DNA from: Saccoglossus kowalevskii
Taxonomy: Eukaryota > Hemichordata > Enteropneusta > Harrimaniidae
Length of the DNA: 25,502 nt
Direction: 5' to 3'
Assembly (NCBI RefSeq): GCF_000003605.2
Contig: NW_003115562.1
Coordinates: 1-25,502, forward strand
The notes below the pieces were generated by a model. It was given only the letters and a program-made list of their open reading frames with translations. It was not told the origin of the DNA and did no database searches. A program made the position numbers and the translations under genes. Position 1 is the stretch's first letter. The number at the start of each line of letters is the position of its first letter. This document shows positions 1 through 10,105 of this stretch, piece by piece.

Positions 1-507
1 TCATCAGCTCAGATTGCTGGTGATGATCATAGAGAACATTCTGTGCAAAAGACGCATTTCCTGAGAAGCAAGCTGTGCCAGTTTTACATGGAGAAACATC
101 TCATTCATCTTGGTCAACTTTATACCTTGGTACTTTATGCGTGACCCCTAAAGGTCACACATCCTGGTACTTTATGCATAACCCCTAAGGTCATACATTT
201 TATTACTTTATGCATGACCCCTAAGGTCATACATCCTGGTACTGTATGCATGACCCCTACGGTCATGCATACATTATAGTATTTTACATTGTGTCATCAC
301 AGGAAGCGCTGTCTCAGAACAGTCCTATGTCATATGACCCTTTAATAGCCAATTTTGGCTAAAATAGCACTATACACAGAACTTTAAATTAAAGTTGCTT
401 TTTAATCACACATTTTAGTGAAATATTGTTTAGTGAATGGAATATAAATTTGATGCATAATTCAATCTTTTGAGCAGCAGAAACTGGCACATAATAGCGA
501 TAATAAA
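1..507. other. intergenic, no gene seen
   Basis: No coding similarity is visible on either strand. The stretch contains the short tandem repeat at 128-272, described separately, and otherwise plain AT-rich sequence. The first recognisable BEL/Pao protein fragment starts close to 510. I found no LTR or primer-binding site in this interval. Confidence 0.6.
128..272. repeat. 4-copy ~36-bp tandem repeat
   Basis: Four imperfect units begin at 128, 165, 201 and 237 (37, 36, 36 and 36 bp). Each has the form TGGTACTTTATGCATGACC-CCTAA-GGTCATACATCC with a few substitutions. Each unit contains a short inverted repeat, ATGACC/GGTCAT, around CCTAA. It is non-coding, since stops occur in every frame. Confidence 0.85.
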
Positions 508-509
508 AT

Positions 510-1420
510 GTGTTTACCTACCGAACCCAAGTCAAGAAGGTTAGCTCCTTACAGGTCAATAACATGTTTGAGCAAGATTTCAATGAAAGGAAGTCTGAGG
601 AAAAGATATCTCTGGAGGATAGACAATTTCTACAAAATGTTACAAATGGAAATCAGCAAAGAGATGACCATTTTGAAATGTTCCTCCCATTCAGAGAACC
701 TAAAATCAGTCTTCCCTAATAACAGAGCTCAAGCAGAGAAACATTTACAAAAGTTGAAGTACAGGTTACTAAAGGATGACCAGTTGAAGACTATGCTGAA
801 TTCGTGAATAATATTATAGATAGTGGTTATGCTGAAGCAGCCCCTCATGATAAAGAACATGACACAAAGGTTTGAAATAGTACACCCCCACCAGTGTGTT
901 TACAATCCCATCAAGCCAGAGAAGTTGCGAGTTGTGTTCGATTGTAGTGTTGAATATCAAGGACAAGTGCTTAATCATCACCTACTTCAGGGCCCAGACC
1001 TCTTAAATAACCTGACTGGTGTTCTGTGCCGTTTCCAAAAGAACCTGTGGCAATCATATGTGACATTGAAGCCATGTTCATGCAGGTCGGTGTTGATATT
1101 AAGGATCGCAATTATTTGGGGTTTCTTTGGAGAAAAGATGGTGACCTAATCCAAGAACCTTCAGAATACCGAATGCTGTTCACTAGTTTGGTGTGACATC
1201 AAACTTTGCACTGAAAACTATTGCAGATGTTAATGGTGATGAATCTAATCTGGAAGCAGCAGATTTTGTTAGGAATGATTTTTACATGGATGATGGATTT
1301 AAGTCAGTTTCTGATCCCACCCAAGCTATCAATCTGATCGAAAGTTGCTCACAGTTGTGTGCCAAGGGAGGATTTAAGCTCCACAAATTTGCTAGTAATG
1401 ATAAATGAGCTGTTGAGAAT
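510..1420 (+). pseudogene. BEL/Pao reverse transcriptase remnant (copy 1)
   Basis: The family enzyme copies retroelement RNA into DNA in the cytoplasmic particle. Fragments show the pre-RT region with the NRAQAEKHLQKLKYRLLKDD segment (about 718-783), then the LRVVFDCS...LLQGPDL signature (about 913-1000). Motif A, DIEAMF, lies at 1062-1079 in another frame. The catalytic box FYMDD, with both aspartates present, is at 1280-1294. At least three frame changes separate these pieces, at about 720, 1020 and 1190. The motif order and spacing are those of BEL/Pao rather than Gypsy or Copia. The active-site box is intact but the gene is dead because of frameshifts. Confidence 0.85.
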
Positions 1421-1554
1421 ATATAATAATATCCCTGTTAGTAGGAGAGCCAAGGATATTCAAAGCTTTGATATTTGTCATGATAATCTCCCAGTGGAAA
1501 GAGCACTTTGTGTGCATTGGTGTTTAGAGTTTGATACTTTTCAGTTTTGAATCA

Positions 1555-2474
1555 AGATTAAGGATAAACCCTTCACCCGCAGGGGTATATTGTCGACTGA
1601 TTTTCGACCCCCTTGGTTTGGTCTTTCCAGTTTTGCTTATGGGAGAGAAGATCTAGCAAGAATTAACCAAGGATGGAATGGAATGAAATGATCCAGTCCC
1701 CGAAGATATAAGATCGCAATGGGAAAAGTTGAGGCATGAGTTGTCTCTTTTTGGTTGTCTCAAGGCGCCCAGGTATTACAAAAGTGATGGTATTGGTGAG
1801 CTTAGTACAGTTGAGATGCATCTTTTTTCTGATGCTTGTCTTCTAGGTTATGGTCAGTGCAGTTACCTGAGACTACTAGATAATCAGGGTAATGTTTCTT
1901 GTTCTTTAGTGATGGCAAGGTCTAGAGTAGTTCTTGCAAAACCAATCACCATACCACTTCTGTGTTGGACAGTGAGTTCTTAAATAAGGAGCTGAAGTAT
2001 GATGGTCTTTCTCATTTCTTTTGGTCAGAAAGCAAGTTTGTATTAGGGTATATTGCAAATATGTCTACCCGCTTTCACATAGTTGTAGCCAATAGAGTAC
2101 AGAAAATTCAAGATCATACACAGCCAAGTCAGTGTAGATATATTGAATCAAAGAAGAACCCAGCGGATATCTCTTCAAGAGGTTCAAGTGCAGATGCTTT
2201 AATCCATAAATCTATCTGGTGGAACGGTCCAGTACTTCTATCCACAGTAAAATTTCAGAGCTCTATATCGAAGCCATTTATGCTTGATAATGACTGGCAT
2301 CGATTAAAGAGAGCCATAGCAGTTTGTCTGAGGTTCAAACAAAGGTTAATGGACCATTTGAAGATTTCAAAACCGAAAGTACACTTGAGTCCTGCCAGGG
2401 AGAATTCCAGATCAGAGCCAACTGTGAAGAAGACAAGCTCATTATTCAAACTAGATCCCTACCTGGATAAGTAG
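1555..2474 (+). pseudogene. BEL/Pao RNase H region remnant (copy 1)
   Basis: This region follows RT and normally degrades the RNA of the RNA:DNA hybrid. The connecting motif FTRRGILS, typical of BEL/Pao between RT and RNase H, is seen at about 1572-1595. The RNase H opening, HLFSDACLLGYG, is at about 1819-1854, with the catalytic-type Asp in SDA. After a frame change, FFWSESKFVLGYI, RFHIVVANRV and NPADISSRG follow (about 2017-2190), all hallmarks of the BEL/Pao RNase H tail. The downstream part to 2474 corresponds to the linker ahead of integrase. It contains several frameshifts. Confidence 0.8.
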
Positions 2475-2486
2475 GTAATTACACGT

Positions 2487-3340
2487 GTGGGAGAAAAGAT
2501 GTGTAGAGCTAACCTTCCAAAGGATGTTGCCCATCCCATTCTACTTCCTAAAAAAGGGTATGGTACAAAGGTCTTAACATTACATCACCATGAGAAAATT
2601 GGTCATTCAGGCACTGGAATGACACTTAATGAGATACGAGCCTATGGTTATTGGATAGTAGCGTATAGGGCAAGCAATAAAAGTGTTGTTTGGTAATGTG
2701 TAACTTGTAGAAAGTTGCGTGGGTTGTTGTTGCATCAGAAAATGTCTGACTTACCAGTTGATAGGCTAGAGACTGTCGCCCCTTTACATATAGCACTGTT
2801 GATTGCTTCGCTTCATTCTTTGTTAAAAATGATGGACGTGAATTAAAACGTTATGGAGTATTGTTCACTTGTTTAAATTCTCGAGCAGTTCTTATAGAGG
2901 CAGCAAATTATCTTAGTACTGATTCCTTTTTGAACGCACTTCGTCGTTTTGTTGGTTGCCGAGGTCCAGTGCGTCAGAAGTGATCAAGGCACCAATTTTG
3001 TTGGAGCTAAAAGTGCCATGCAACATTAAAAGAGATGGATGAAAGATCATTTAGATCAGTAGATAGTTGTTAAAGGACAACTGCGACTGGATAGCCTTTC
3101 AAATGAATTTCCCCACATTCAAGTAACATGGGAGGAGTGTGGGAAAGAATGATTCCGTCAGCTCGGAATGCATTAATTGCACTTCTATCTGTTCATGGTC
3201 ATCAATTGGACGACGAGTTGATAAGAACATTAATGGTAGAGGCTGAGACTATTTTGAATAGCCGTGCCCTCAGTTATGACGATATTACCGAGACAAGTTC
3301 TCTACAGCCCCTTTCCCATAGCCATATACTAACGCTGAAA
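2487..3340 (+). pseudogene. BEL/Pao integrase remnant (copy 1)
   Basis: Integrase inserts retroelement cDNA into the genome. The zinc-binding domain is visible as HPILLPKKGYG, then HHHEKIGHSGTGMTLNEIR and YWIV, followed by a CxxC pair after an in-frame stop (about 2530-2715). Core fragments follow, including SRAVLIEAANYLSTDSFLNALRRF (2880-2955) and an SDQGTNFVGA-like piece after a frameshift (about 2980-3012). MGGVWERMIPSARNAL (from 3128) and EAETILNSRAL (about 3238-3275) mark the end of the core. Several frame breaks make it non-functional. Confidence 0.8.
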
Positions 3341-3409
3341 TCGAAGGTTGTTTTACCTCCCCCTGGAGTTTTCCAGACGGCAGATCTATCTATTTAATGA
3401 GTTCTGGAA

Positions 3410-3590
3410 ATGATGGAAAGCCGAATTTCTACCAACCCTACAAAGGAGATTCCAACCAAACCTACAAGAAGATGATATCGTCCTGATGTTGGATGAGAGT
3501 TTACCAAGATATCAATGTCCGATAGCCAGATTAATTAAGACATTTGCGGGACAAGATGGACTTGTTTTACCTGTTGTACTGGTTTGGTGC
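3410..3590 (+). pseudogene. DUF5641-like BEL/Pao C-terminus (copy 1)
   Basis: Past the integrase core there is a fragment with RRFQPNLQEDDIVLMLDES, then a segment reading YQCPIARLI and an AGQDGLVLPVV-like end (about 3440-3580). This matches the general pattern of the small C-terminal domain found after integrase in BEL/Pao pol proteins (W/R-x-G-R-I ... DG-x-V-R). Assignment rests on position and pattern only. Confidence 0.55.
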
Positions 3591-3907
3591 TATTTGCTTT
3601 CTTGGCTGAGAATAATGCTGACCTGGATGGAGAGTGCTATAAACTTGAAAATGCCATAGAAATCACGTTTGCCAATTTGTGTCCCTGCAATTTTAGAATG
3701 ACAACTAGCGAAGGCTATGTCATTCATGACTTGTTAATTCCAAGTCGCGTACTAAACTGATCATTCTAGAACACTATCCCTCGAAGTATTTCGAATTTCT
3801 GTAATAGTATTTCCTGCTACGGAATAATTTTTGAGTATTGACTAGCGTGTACCAGCATATTTTATAACAGTGACATCTGTCCACATTCTGCATGTTAATC
3901 GTCAAAA
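3590..3907 (+). other. inter-element segment, no LTR recognised
   Basis: An open stretch of about 55 codons ends in a stop at about 3760 (reading ...FAFLAENNADLDGECYKLEN... in part). I do not recognise it. It could be an extra 3' segment of copy 1 or a chance frame. The remaining sequence up to 3907 should hold the 3' LTR of copy 1 and the 5' LTR of copy 2, but I can see neither a TG...CA pair nor similarity to the LTR-like sequence at 9131. Confidence 0.4.
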
Positions 3908-5240
3908 TGAGTAACATGGAGACACAATCGGAAATATACATATGGCAGACAGCAAATCTAATGAAGAAAGTGGCGACATCAAAGTGTCATCATGATTATT
4001 TGGCAAAGGTGACCACACCACTACAATAATTAAAATTGATACAATACCAAAGTGTGTATCATTCAAAACACAAGAGTCTAAAGAAAACCAAATAAATAGA
4101 TTGAACGCATACTTTGGTAAAGTTACAGAAAAGAGGCATCAGATCGAAATGTTATTGCTAGATAAGAATCACGCTCCTCACGTTGAACATCAATTACAGG
4201 AATGGCAAAATACTTATCATGATTTTAAACTACCTGATAATAAGTACAGACAGTTACTATCCCAAGAGAGCAAAATATTAGATTATAGCGTCTTGGTAGC
4301 TCCACGACTTGTTGAGTGCGACAAGTTTAAACAGAAAGTAGAGAATTGGTAGCGATCTTTCCAGAGATGTGGATGAAATTAAACCATCAAGATTCATCCG
4401 AGCATTTAAGCATGGTATAGAAGTCAATACAGACAACCCAGAAGATAGGTTTATTTCTTAGAGCAGTACACAGAGGGTGAACCAAAAGAAACCGTCAGTA
4501 ATTGCATATATATAGAACCTATATATGGAAATGGTTATGCTACAGCAAGAAAATTGCTAGATGAAAAATATGGTAACCCACACAGAATAGAAATGACATA
4601 CACAACATACACTGGTAAAGTCAGAAGATAAAGTTGGACTAAATGATTTCTTGATATTTCTGACTAAGGGCCACAATGTAATGCAGGGCGAGGTGCATTT
4701 AAGGGAGCTAGACCATCACAAAAATATAATGATGTTGGTGGTTAAATTACCATATAGAGTGAAAGAATCCTGGAGACGGAAATCGGAGTCCAATTTAAAG
4801 ATTTGCTCGACTTTGTGGTAAATGAAAACTGAGTGTTACATAATGTATTGTTTTGTGAGTTGAATAGTGCACAACATAAGAAGAAAGTAGTGAAATACGG
4901 CAAGAAAGCTGTACGCAGTCAGTGTGAAAAGTATACTGCTTTTGCTGTAAATGTTGACACCAAACCAAACAATCCACCTTTGTGTTGCTCAAACACTTTA
5001 CACCAGATGCAAAAGTGCAAAAGGTTTGCTAGTAAAAACAACAAAGACAAGAAGCAGATCATACGTGCTAAGGGACTTTGCTATGGTTGCCTAAAGAAAG
5101 AAAACCACCTAATCAAAACTGTAAAAGTAAATTAACATGTGACATCTGTAAACAACTTCACCCAAACATATTGCAAAGAGATACTACATATACCTGTTCT
5201 AAGGATGAACCAATGACAACATCTGGGAGACATTACCATT
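3908..5240 (+). pseudogene. BEL/Pao gag remnant with zinc knuckle (copy 2)
   Basis: Gag is the capsid/nucleocapsid precursor. A possible start ATG is at 3908. Recognisable pieces are an N-terminal helical region (4083-4352, ending CDKFKQKVENW), then a DUF1759-like capsid segment that includes YGNGYATARKLLDEKYGNP (about 4523-4580). A nucleocapsid-type segment follows, with CYGCLKKENH and CDICKQLHP (about 5080-5165) resembling the CxxC...H...C knuckles of Pao gag. Stops and frameshifts occur at about 4350, 4460, 4630 and 5135. The order matches the family, and no long intact frame remains. Confidence 0.75.
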
Positions 5241-5269
5241 AATTGCCAGGCCACTCGATCAAAAGAAAT

Positions 5270-6390
5270 TACTGGGAAGCCAGTAATCATACCAGTTAGA
5301 GTAAGAAGTAAGTCTACAGGTTTGTCAACAGAATCCTACGCATTCATGGATACTGGTAGCAATGCAGTGTTTTGTACTGAACGGATCAGACAAAAGCTGA
5401 ATGTAGGTGGACACAAAACAAGCAGCCTATCAACTGAGATAGCTTCGCTCAGCAATGCACAATTGAATTAAAGAACTGAAGACATCATTAGCAATTGAAC
5501 AATATCAGTATCAAAGCAACAGGACTTGTTGTTTTCAACACAAATTCAAAAATATCACTTTTCACCAAAAACAATTAGATATTTGAAGGTATCACCACGA
5601 AATTAAAAATTCTAAGAGAGGTTCACATGTAGTACCTATATATGTGATATAAAAGCAATTGGACTTGCCGTTTTCAACAAGCAGTCAAAAATATCACTAT
5701 TTACCAAAAATTACAGAAATATTCACTTAAATTAGAAAACTAAAGGTATCACCACGAAATGACGAGGTCCACATGTAGTACCTATATATGCAATATCAAA
5801 GCAATCGAAAATATAACTTTTTACCAAGAATGACAAAAATATACACCAAAATTATAGAATTGAAGATATCATCATGAAATGAACAAATCTAAGAAAGGTC
5901 TACCCAAGGTAAATATACACCAAGTATCAAAGCATTCAGGCTTGTATTTTTCAAGAAGAAGTCGAAAAAGGAAAACATTGACACAGACGACAATGGACTC
6001 AAATCACTCATATGATAAGGTCTGCTCGACAAAGTCGACAGCGGAGCTAACAAAGCTGAATCTACACACTGTAACTGGATGTAAAGGAACAGACAGTTAT
6101 GCAATTAAGGACCTAGAAGTCATGAATTTGAATGATTGTGAACCTAGAATCGACTTTTCCATTGTTAAGACACAGATGAGATACCTGTATCTAAAGAGGT
6201 AATTTTGACACAGCGAGACATACAGTGTTGGTCATACCTGAAAGAAGTATATCTACCAAGTATAGATGCAGATATTGGCTTGTTGATTAACAGTTCGCCC
6301 AAAGCTTTTGAGCCAAAGGAAGCAATAAACAGCGAAGATAATGGTCCTTATTCTGTAAAGACAGTTTTAGGATAGGCTGTTCATGGATCC
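5270..6390 (+). pseudogene. BEL/Pao protease, split by an insertion (copy 2)
   Basis: This is the aspartic protease that matures Gag-Pol. The N-terminal part reads through AFMDTGSNAVFCTERI, with the catalytic DTG triad at 5349-5357. The frame is then interrupted by about 0.6 kb of unrelated repeat (5421/5465 to about 6050). The family pattern resumes at LNLHTVTGCKG (about 6058-6090), followed by LKEVYLPSIDADIGLLI (about 6239-6290) and GPYSVKTVLG (6343-6372), all characteristic of the BEL/Pao protease-to-RT linker. Continuation on both sides shows the repeat is a secondary insertion. Confidence 0.8.
5465..6050 (+). mobile_element. Helentron/'pearl'-like non-autonomous element inserted in protease
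   Basis: This sequence carries four diverged copies of a ~130-150-bp core unit, with recurrent motifs near 5513, 5652, 5799 and 5928 of the form CAAAGCAAT-GGACTTG. It ends in GCTCGAC-AAA-GTCGACAGCGGAGCTAA. That terminus can fold into a short hairpin and ends in CTAA. Copies of the same family lie at 17316-17808 (both ends similar) and 10106-10258 (fragment). Core tandem repeats plus a hairpin/CTRR-type 3' end are known features of Helentron-associated elements such as oyster 'pearl'. That class assignment is inference. The left boundary may be as early as 5421. Confidence 0.6.
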
Positions 6391-6539
6391 CTGAAAGGGG
6401 CTGGTCACAAAGACTCAAGTCAACACAGTTCAGAATTCAAATTGGATAAAAACTAAATCAACAGTCAACCAATTACTTCAATTTAGAATTCCCAGAAAGA
6501 ATTATTGATGACAAGCCAGAGAGGTCAATTACAAACAAC

Positions 6540-7330
6540 AAGTTCATGGAAATCATGAAAGCCAAAGTACAACACATAAATGGACATTACCAAGTACCAT
6601 TGCCACTTCGTAATGAAGATGGCCAGATGCCAGACAATAGACAAACTGCCGAACAGCGACTGAAACAGCTGAGAAAGATATTACAAAGAGATCTGTCATA
6701 TCACCAGGAATATATTCAGTTGATGGAAACTGTATTTGCCAAAGGTTATGCTGAGTCAGTATCATTAGAAGAACTGCCGGGAAAAGAGGGCAAGAAGTGG
6801 TATATTCCACATCATGGTGTACAACATCCACAAAAGAAGAAACTGAGGGTTGTATTCGATTGCAGTTCTGAATTCCAGGGGACATCACTCAACAAGGAGT
6901 TGTAACAAGGTCCTGATCTAACCAACACATGAGAAGGTGATTGATACGTTCTCGTCTAGAACCAGTTGCATTGATATCCGACATAGAAAGTATGTTTTCA
7001 AAAGTTAACATATCACAGAGTAGAAAGATTTTCAACGTTTTCTGTGGTGACCTGATGGTGATACCAGAATGCCTGCAGTAGAGTATAGGATGAAAGTTCA
7101 TATCTTTGGAGCAACTTCATCGCCAAGCTGTGCCAATTACGCTTTAAAAAAAGACAGCTGAAGATAGTTCAAATACAGAAGCCTTAGTTGTTGATAGTAT
7201 ATGAAACAATTTCTATGGTGAAGATATGCTAAAATCTGTGCCTACAATGAAAAAGGGAATAACTTTGGCTAAGAATATCATGACCTTTTGTAAGGAAGGT
7301 GGCTTCAGACTTACCAAATGGATAAGAATT
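6540..7330 (+). pseudogene. BEL/Pao reverse transcriptase remnant (copy 2), catalytic box altered
   Basis: The pre-RT segment from about 6541 includes YQVPLPLRNEDG, NRQTAEQRLKQLRKILQRDL and METVFAKGYAE. The LRVVFDCSSEFQGTSLNKEL signature spans about 6843-6902, followed by a stop and QGPDL. Motif A, SDIESMF, is at about 6977-6998. A FGATSSPSCANYALKK segment (about 7104-7150) precedes the catalytic box. At 7214-7225 the box reads YGED instead of the family Y-x-D-D, so the first metal-binding aspartate is lost. There are several stops and frameshifts. It is non-functional. Confidence 0.85.
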
Positions 7331-7489
7331 ATAGACGGGTACTGAGAGCAATACGAAAAGAGGAGAGAGCTAAAGAAGTTAAAAACTTGAACTTACAAAT
7401 GGATGAGTTGCCAGTAGAATGAGCTCTAGGCATGCAGTGGGATGTGGAAGCCGACACATTTGGTTTCAGGAACTGCATCAAAGAAAAGA

Positions 7490-8215
7490 CAACTACCAGA
7501 GGAGGCATAGAGTATTGTCAGCTCTGTGTTTGACCCATTGGGGTTAGTAGCTCACGTGCTTCTGCCAGCCAAAGTTATACTCCAATACCTGTGTAAAAGT
7601 TAGTTGAACTGGGATGCTGAAATTCCTGCCAAACAGCATTGAATAATTGAAAACAAATTGAATAAGTGGCTGGAGGACCTACGTAAGTTGGAATAGAACT
7701 TCAAGATTAATAGATGCCTGAAACCAGAAAATTTGGTAAACCAATAAATACCTAGTTACACCATTTTTCCGATGCCAGTGAATTGGGTTATGGTGCAGTG
7801 TAATACATTAGGATGGTGAATCAGAATGGACAAGTTAATTGTAATATTCTAACAGGCAAAGCCAGAGTGGCACCAATGAAACAAATGACTATTCCACGAT
7901 TAGACTTGACATCAGCAACATTGTCAGTGAAACAGAATAAACTCATACAGAAAGAGATGGAAATGAAAGTGGATGAGACATTTTACTGGACCGATAGCAT
8001 CACTGTGCTTCGGTACATAAATAACGACCATACAAGATTTCACACTTCAGTTGCAAACAGAGTGGCACTGATACGAGAAGGATCAGTACCTGAGCAGTGG
8101 TCATATGTGAACACTAAGGACAACCAGCAGATGAATGTTCACGAGAACAGTCTATTGATGACTTTCTCGAGAATAGTCAACGCATTTATGGACCACGAGT
8201 CTCAAGAAAGATAGC
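7490..8215 (+). pseudogene. BEL/Pao RNase H region remnant (copy 2)
   Basis: The RT-RNase H connection is visible as TTTRGGIE followed by a PIGVSS piece (about 7490-7550). The RNase H opening, HHFSDASELGYGAV, is at about 7760-7800. After one stop the frame continues from 7813 with KARVAPMKQMTIPRLDLTSA, FYWTDSITVLRYI, RFHTSVANRVALIR and WSYVNTKDN, all standard BEL/Pao RNase H motifs. The NPADxxSRG motif expected after VNTKDN is degraded. The 133-codon open stretch here (7813-8211) is the best preserved part of this element. Confidence 0.85.
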
Positions 8216-8299
8216 CCCAAACTAATTCTGACACACAAGGTGACCAAGAGGTGAAGACCAAACTAAAGGTTAACACTGTCAGTGTTGATTACAAATCCA

Positions 8300-8800
8300 A
8301 TTGCTGAGTTAATACAACATTACTCAAATTGGTTCCAGCTAAGGAAGGCAGTTGCATGGCTTTTGAAGTTCCAAAAAAAGTTGAATATCAGCATGAACAC
8401 CAAGCTGTAGGGTTAATTAAGCAGAATGTAGATTCTGTGTTGACTGTACAAGACATGCGTGATGCTGAACTGGCTATCATTAAATTTGAACAACACAGTC
8501 TTTGCAGAAGAATTTGCCATAATGGAAAAGAGAAGTATGTGAAGCGTACAGATTGGATCCTGTATTAGGAACATATACTAGTAGTCTGTTACGGGTAGGC
8601 AGTTGATTGAGACAAGCAAACCTCTCATACAAGACAAACCATCCACTGAATTTACCTATACAATTCACGTCTAAATAAAGATTACAACACTCCTAGATGT
8701 GTTTGGCCAATGGGTATTATAGTCAAAGTTATGCCTGATAAAAATAATCTTGTGAGGAGAGCAATGGTAAAGACCAATTATAAAATATTGTAACAGGCTT
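8300..8800 (+). pseudogene. BEL/Pao linker fused to C-terminal tail; integrase deleted (copy 2)
   Basis: The stretch from 8329 to about 8570 resembles the linker before integrase (LTVQDMRDAELAIIKFEQ). The following frame, about 8553-8670, gives the LDPVLG...LLRVG...IQDKP pattern just ahead of the zinc-binding domain. From 8693 the frame reads WPMGIIVKVMPDKNN and VRRAMVKT up to a stop at about 8795, matching the DUF5641-like end of Pol. The HHCC domain and the integrase core, which occupy over 0.8 kb in copy 1, are absent. An internal deletion near 8660-8693 is the simplest reading. Confidence 0.6.
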
Positions 8801-9130
8801 ATGATAAGTCAGTTTGATAGCAATATAAAAAGAATGATAGTAAATCCTGACAGACTAAGAGTTGAAATTTTGGTACATTTGTATGGATTTACATTGAAGT
8901 GGGCCCATCAAACACACTTTTTCAACCATAGAACATTCAGAAACGTTGCAGAAGAACAGAGTGTAGAACCATCATAGTAATAAAAATCTGGTAGAATTTC
9001 CTGGACCATTTGAAGAATACGTACATTTTTTTAAGTTCCTTTCGAATTTTATTAAGTTTCGTTTTCATTATTTATTCTGTATTTTTGAATTTTATTAGAA
9101 TGTTATCAAGATCATATTTAGAGGCTGGAA

Positions 9131-9530
9131 TGTAGCCGCCATTTAGTTATATTGTATTTTTATTGTACGTTCAAATTTGTGTATTTACGCCCTCTTGTGA
9201 CTGTAATATTTTACGCTCTGATATATGTTCTTTTTCTACAACATTTAGACAGAAAAGTCAGTTCTCTGTTAGCCCTCGACGGAGATAGATCCCAAATCGT
9301 TTTTACTTACATTAAGACGAATGGAAGCTAGAAAACGTGTAACTGAGGTCAGTTACTCCTTAGACAATTAGTAATAATGATCTGATGTAGCAGAGTACCA
9401 AATATTGTAATTCAGTTTAGAAGTATTTGGAGATTATATTTGTATTGTTGAAGTAAGATCTCCTTTGTGTGTCAATGCCTTTCCTACTTCAAGATACTGA
9501 TGGTCGAGCTACATGAGGGACGAGTAACAA
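9131..9530 (+). repeat. probable 3' LTR of BEL/Pao copy 2
   Basis: About 330 bp after the last Pol-like codon, a purine-leaning GAGGCTGGAA precedes TGTAGCCGCC, a plausible polypurine tract and LTR start. The following ~400 bp is non-coding. It ends somewhere between the CTACA at 9512 and the ACAACA at about 9531. No second copy exists in the window to confirm either end, so this is a positional inference. Confidence 0.4.
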
Positions 9531-9673
9531 CAAACAATATCTAATTAGAAACCTATACACGAACAAAGGTGCACGTATAGTGACCATGTGTAAACATGAT
9601 TTCGACAATGACCTGTCAACAATATTTCATTCCATATTCAATTTACCATTAAGAAATCTTTAATTACCCTATT

Positions 9674-10099
9674 TTGAAAACAAAACATGCTGTTTTTTTG
9701 CTGCCAAGATTAATTCAAACAGACCATACTTTGACATCTACAATTCACTTCCGCATTGGGTTAGCAGAATGCCTTTGGGGATTCCCAGGGGATTGCGTTG
9801 GTACAACACTGCATTCTGATTGTTTAATAACAGACTTGACCTATCGATGTTGTGCTGCAATTGTTTATGCAAGAGGTGGTCACACCCATTTTGAAATGTT
9901 CCATGAACTGGGATTTTCATTTTCAGCCCCTCTCTCTTTCAGAACTCATGTAACGAAATGTGGAATGATTACATGCAGTCATTATCATTTGTTTCATTGT
10001 GCAGATGTTTCACGTCTATTATGTGATCAAATGGGGTTATCTGAAATAAATAATCTTGGTGTAACTGTGAATATTCGAGTGTTCCTTAAATTGCTTTGA
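9674..10099 (+). other. unrecognised 141-codon open frame
   Basis: The open frame begins at an ATG and stops at 10099. The product is Cys/His-rich in the middle (RGGHTHFEMFHELGFSF, CSHYHLFHCADVSRLLCDQ) but has no pattern I can assign. There is no clear splice signal or promoter next to it, and an open frame of this length is not surprising in 25 kb. It sits between the BEL/Pao 3' end and a repeat fragment, so it may be repeat-derived or spurious. Confidence 0.15.
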
Positions 10100-10105
10100 G
10101 TAGAA

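Larger units (their letters stand above)
510..3590 (+). mobile_element. BEL/Pao LTR retrotransposon, degenerate copy 1
   Basis: A run of protein fragments in shifting + frames follows BEL/Pao pol order: a pre-RT segment (about 560-890), reverse transcriptase (about 890-1420), RNase H (about 1560-2200), the HHCC integrase zinc-binding domain (about 2490-2720), the integrase core (about 2760-3330) and a DUF5641-like C-terminus (about 3420-3585). Numerous stops and frameshifts make it non-functional. No gag, protease or LTR was recognised, so the 5' half appears lost. The 3' limit is soft. A second, diverged BEL/Pao copy lies downstream in the same orientation. Confidence 0.85.
3908..9530 (+). 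mobile_element. BEL/Pao LTR retrotransposon, degenerate copy 2
   Basis: A second BEL/Pao element, diverged from copy 1, has gag (3908-5240), protease (5270-5440 and 6050-6390), RT (6540-7330), RNase H (7490-8200), the pre-integrase linker (8300-8660), a DUF5641-like tail (8693-8797) and a probable 3' LTR from 9131. It is broken by stops in every domain, by a DNA-element insertion in protease, by replacement of the RT catalytic box, and by deletion of the integrase core. The 5' LTR was not recognised, so the left limit is taken from the first plausible gag ATG. Confidence 0.85.

Noticed and set aside
5879-6202. 107-codon + strand frame apparently joining repeat and protease
   Set aside because: Its first half is the inserted repeat's terminal module and its second half is the resumed BEL/Pao protease region. 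The fusion frame is accidental.
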